Assembly (NCBI RefSeq): GCF_900142705.1
Contig: NZ_FRBV01000003.1
Location: forward strand, 1-64,000
From: Nitrosospira sp. Nsp11
GTDB lineage: Bacteria > Pseudomonadota > Gammaproteobacteria > Burkholderiales > Nitrosomonadaceae
Length of the DNA: 64,000 nt
Direction of reading: 5' to 3'
Of this stretch, positions 62,426-64,000 are shown one piece after another. Made by a program: the position numbers and the translations under genes. The stretch's first letter is position 1, and every line of letters begins with the position of its first letter. Under the pieces are notes generated by a model. That model saw only the letters and a list, made by a program, of their open reading frames with translations. It searched no databases and had not been told where the DNA came from.

Positions 62426-63082
62426 CTATTGCGGTTCGGAAATCCAGTGGGTGGCATAACGTATCAAATCCGCACCGTCTTTCAGGTTCAATTTGGTACG
62501 AATGTTGAAGCGATGCGTTTCGATAGTTTTAATACTACGGCTAAGCAACTTGGCAATTTCCTGACTGCTATGCCCGGATCCGATCAAGTGCAGTACCTCG
62601 AACTCGCTCGGAGTCAGACTGTTGACCAACGGCTCAGACTCCGAATTTCCAGTCGCGACCCGGTTCAACAGCCTGGCGTGCATGGGCTTGCTCAGATAAA
62701 TATTTCCCCTTAACACCTCGCGGATCGCAGTTATCAGCACTTCACCCGGCTCCTGCTTCATTACGTAGCCACGCGCGCCCGCCCGCAAAGCGCGTTCAGC
62801 ATACACGCCCTCGTCATGCATGGAAACGACGAGTACGGGTAATGCCGGCATCGGAATGTGTATGCTTTTTATGACCTCAAAACCAGAGAGGGTCTTGAGA
62901 GACACATCCATTAAAACGATATCGGCATGATGCCCTGTTTTGAGGGTGGCTAGTGCTTCTTCGCCGTCGCCCGCCTCACCAAATACCTCCATGTCCGGCT
63001 CAAGATTGATGAGCATCGCCATACCATGCCGCAACATGGCGTGATCGTCCACCAGCATTACTTGTGCTTTCAAGGCTGACAT
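62426..63082 (-). CDS. NarL/FixJ-type response regulator
   Basis: 218 aa. Receiver domain with acidic D12/D13, phosphoacceptor D59, S87 and K109; C-terminal LuxR helix-turn-helix (LTPSEFEVLHLIGSGHSSQE, then KTIETHRFNIRTKL). It starts 12 bp after the kinase gene stop, so the pair is one operon. The target genes are not evident. Confidence 0.94.
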   Translation of the reverse strand: MSALKAQVMLVDDHAMLRHGMAMLINLEPDMEVFGEAGDGEEALATLKTGHHADIVLMDVSLKTLSGFEVIKSIHIPMPALPVLVVSMHDEGVYAERALRAGARGYVMKQEPGEVLITAIREVLRGNIYLSKPMHARLLNRVATGNSESEPLVNSLTPSEFEVLHLIGSGHSSQEIAKLLSRSIKTIETHRFNIRTKLNLKDGADLIRYATHWISEPQ

Positions 63083-63094
63083 ACGGGAAAACTC

Positions 63095-64000
63095 CTACAC
63101 CATTCGCATTGCGAGCCGCACTTCCATTCCCCCTTCCGGGTGCGACAGGAATTCCAACGTCGCGCCAAGCTGCCGGGCACGATATTGCATAATTTTAATG
63201 CCCATTCCCGGGGTTGCCCCGCATTTTTTTTTGAAATCGGAAAAGCCGCTGCCATCATCACGGATCGATAAACGGAGCATTCCTTCCTCTGAAATCAGCG
63301 AAATTGTCACATGCCGCGCGCGGCCATGACGTATCGCATTATTGGTAGCCTCCTGAGCAATCCGGTAAAGGTTAAGCGCAAAATTCTTATTCTTGACGAT
63401 GACATTATTTTTGCATATCAAATCACAAGTAATCTTATAGGTAACTGCGATTCTCGACGCGAATTCCCGCAACGCGTCCATCAGGCCATTAGTCTCCAGC
63501 TCAAACGGAAGCAACCCCTGCGCGAGCTGCTTGCATTGCATCACGGCGACCTGTGCCTGGGCGGCGATGGATGCGGCAACCGTTGCCACATCCCCACTTC
63601 CCGATACGGATATTTTTTTTTCCAGCGCCTTGGCTTGATATCCAATCGCCGCAATCTGCTGCCCGAGATTATCATGCAATTCCTGGCCGATCGAACGCTG
63701 GTGTTCTTCTGCTATGGAAACCAGTGTCTGTTCCAGACGTTTGCGCTCAAGCCATCTCTCCAAATCGGTCGCGACCGCGTCGATGAGCCGCTGCTCTTCC
63801 GGCACCAGGAATGGCGTATCTTCCGGATAGAAAACACGCAACTGGCCACAGAGCTCATTGTTGGCGTTAATCTCCGAGTGCAGTTCGTGTGTGGAGCCCC
63901 GGCCGTAATTATCGGAAGTGAAGCGCCTGCCATCGAGTTCAATCATCGCCGTGGCGATCTCCGGGAATTGCATGGCGGGTATCAGGTGCTCAAAAATCTG
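63095..64000 (-). CDS. Sensor histidine kinase, NarX/HisKA_3 type (5' end missing)
   Basis: The frame is open to the right edge (QIFEHLIPA precedes the first internal Met at 63971-63973), so the gene goes on outside the window. Visible, in order: the end of a PAS/GAF-like sensory domain (MQFPEIATAMIELDGRRF), a linker helix, the HisKA_3 box with the phosphorylated His in GQELHDNLGQQ, and a HATPase_c domain (EATNNAIRHG, DDGSGF, GMGIKIMQYRARQLG). No membrane segment is seen in the visible part. It signals to the adjacent regulator. Confidence 0.93.
   Translation of the reverse strand, partial: QIFEHLIPAMQFPEIATAMIELDGRRFTSDNYGRGSTHELHSEINANNELCGQLRVFYPEDTPFLVPEEQRLIDAVATDLERWLERKRLEQTLVSIAEEHQRSIGQELHDNLGQQIAAIGYQAKALEKKISVSGSGDVATVAASIAAQAQVAVMQCKQLAQGLLPFELETNGLMDALREFASRIAVTYKITCDLICKNNVIVKNKNFALNLYRIAQEATNNAIRHGRARHVTISLISEEGMLRLSIRDDGSGFSDFKKKCGATPGMGIKIMQYRARQLGATLEFLSHPEGGMEVRLAMRMV

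Overview
The window looks like a chromosome segment of an ammonia-oxidising betaproteobacterium, most likely Nitrosospira or a close relative. The main evidence is the 5' end of an ammonia monooxygenase subunit C gene (amoC) at the left edge on the minus strand. Betaproteobacterial ribosomal protein gene order, a PPi-dependent phosphofructokinase beside a K+-independent proton pyrophosphatase, and tRNA-flanked tufB agree with that. Genus assignment is from recognising protein sequences, not from a search.

Layout. (1) 1-3.9 kb: amoC start and long leader (minus), gluQ and an NDH-2-like flavoprotein (plus), and a minus-strand pair of poorly known ORFs, one with a DUF2806-like C-terminus. (2) 4.1-39.1 kb: one nearly unbroken minus-strand block of translation and transcription genes. 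Reading in transcription order from high to low coordinates: tRNA-Tyr, tRNA-Gly, tRNA-Thr, tuf (copy 2), tRNA-Trp, secE, nusG, rplK, rplA, rplJ, rplL, rpoB, rpoC, a class III aminotransferase, rpsL, rpsG, fusA, tuf (copy 1), the S10 operon (rpsJ to rpsQ), the spc operon (rplN to secY, infA, rpmJ) and the alpha operon (rpsM, rpsK, rpsD, rpoA, rplQ). I see a strong promoter before rpsL, a -10 consensus before rplN, and RNA hairpins in the rplJ, rpoB, rpsL and rpsJ leaders. (3) 39.2-44.7 kb: a periplasmic FKBP isomerase, a DUF454 protein, an OmpA-like lipoprotein, xerD-ogt (minus), and divergent pepA-holC. (4) 44.8-52.8 kb: a small unknown gene, valS, adk, pfp and hppA (plus). This cluster interconverts adenylates and uses PPi as an energy currency. 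(5) 53.0-57.5 kb: a GlcG-type protein, an AI-2E family permease, two short-chain dehydrogenases, a YbjQ-like protein and a repeat-containing basic protein. (6) 57.6-61.7 kb: a three-gene ferric iron ABC importer behind a predicted Fur box. (7) 61.8-64.0 kb: a coiled-coil lipoprotein and a NarL-type two-component pair; the kinase runs off the right edge.

Most of the window is conserved core genome. The least expected observations are the adenylate kinase gene, whose only plausible start codon is AUC (in a UAAUC stop-start overlap); the amoC leader with seven copies of a short ARCACC motif; an extra aminotransferase inside the rpoC-rpsL junction; a MITE-like palindrome before pfp; and the long N-terminal extension with a 12-bp hairpin on the iron-binding protein. 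I found no CRISPR array, rRNA gene, complete insertion sequence or prophage. I did not find a clear new multi-gene system.
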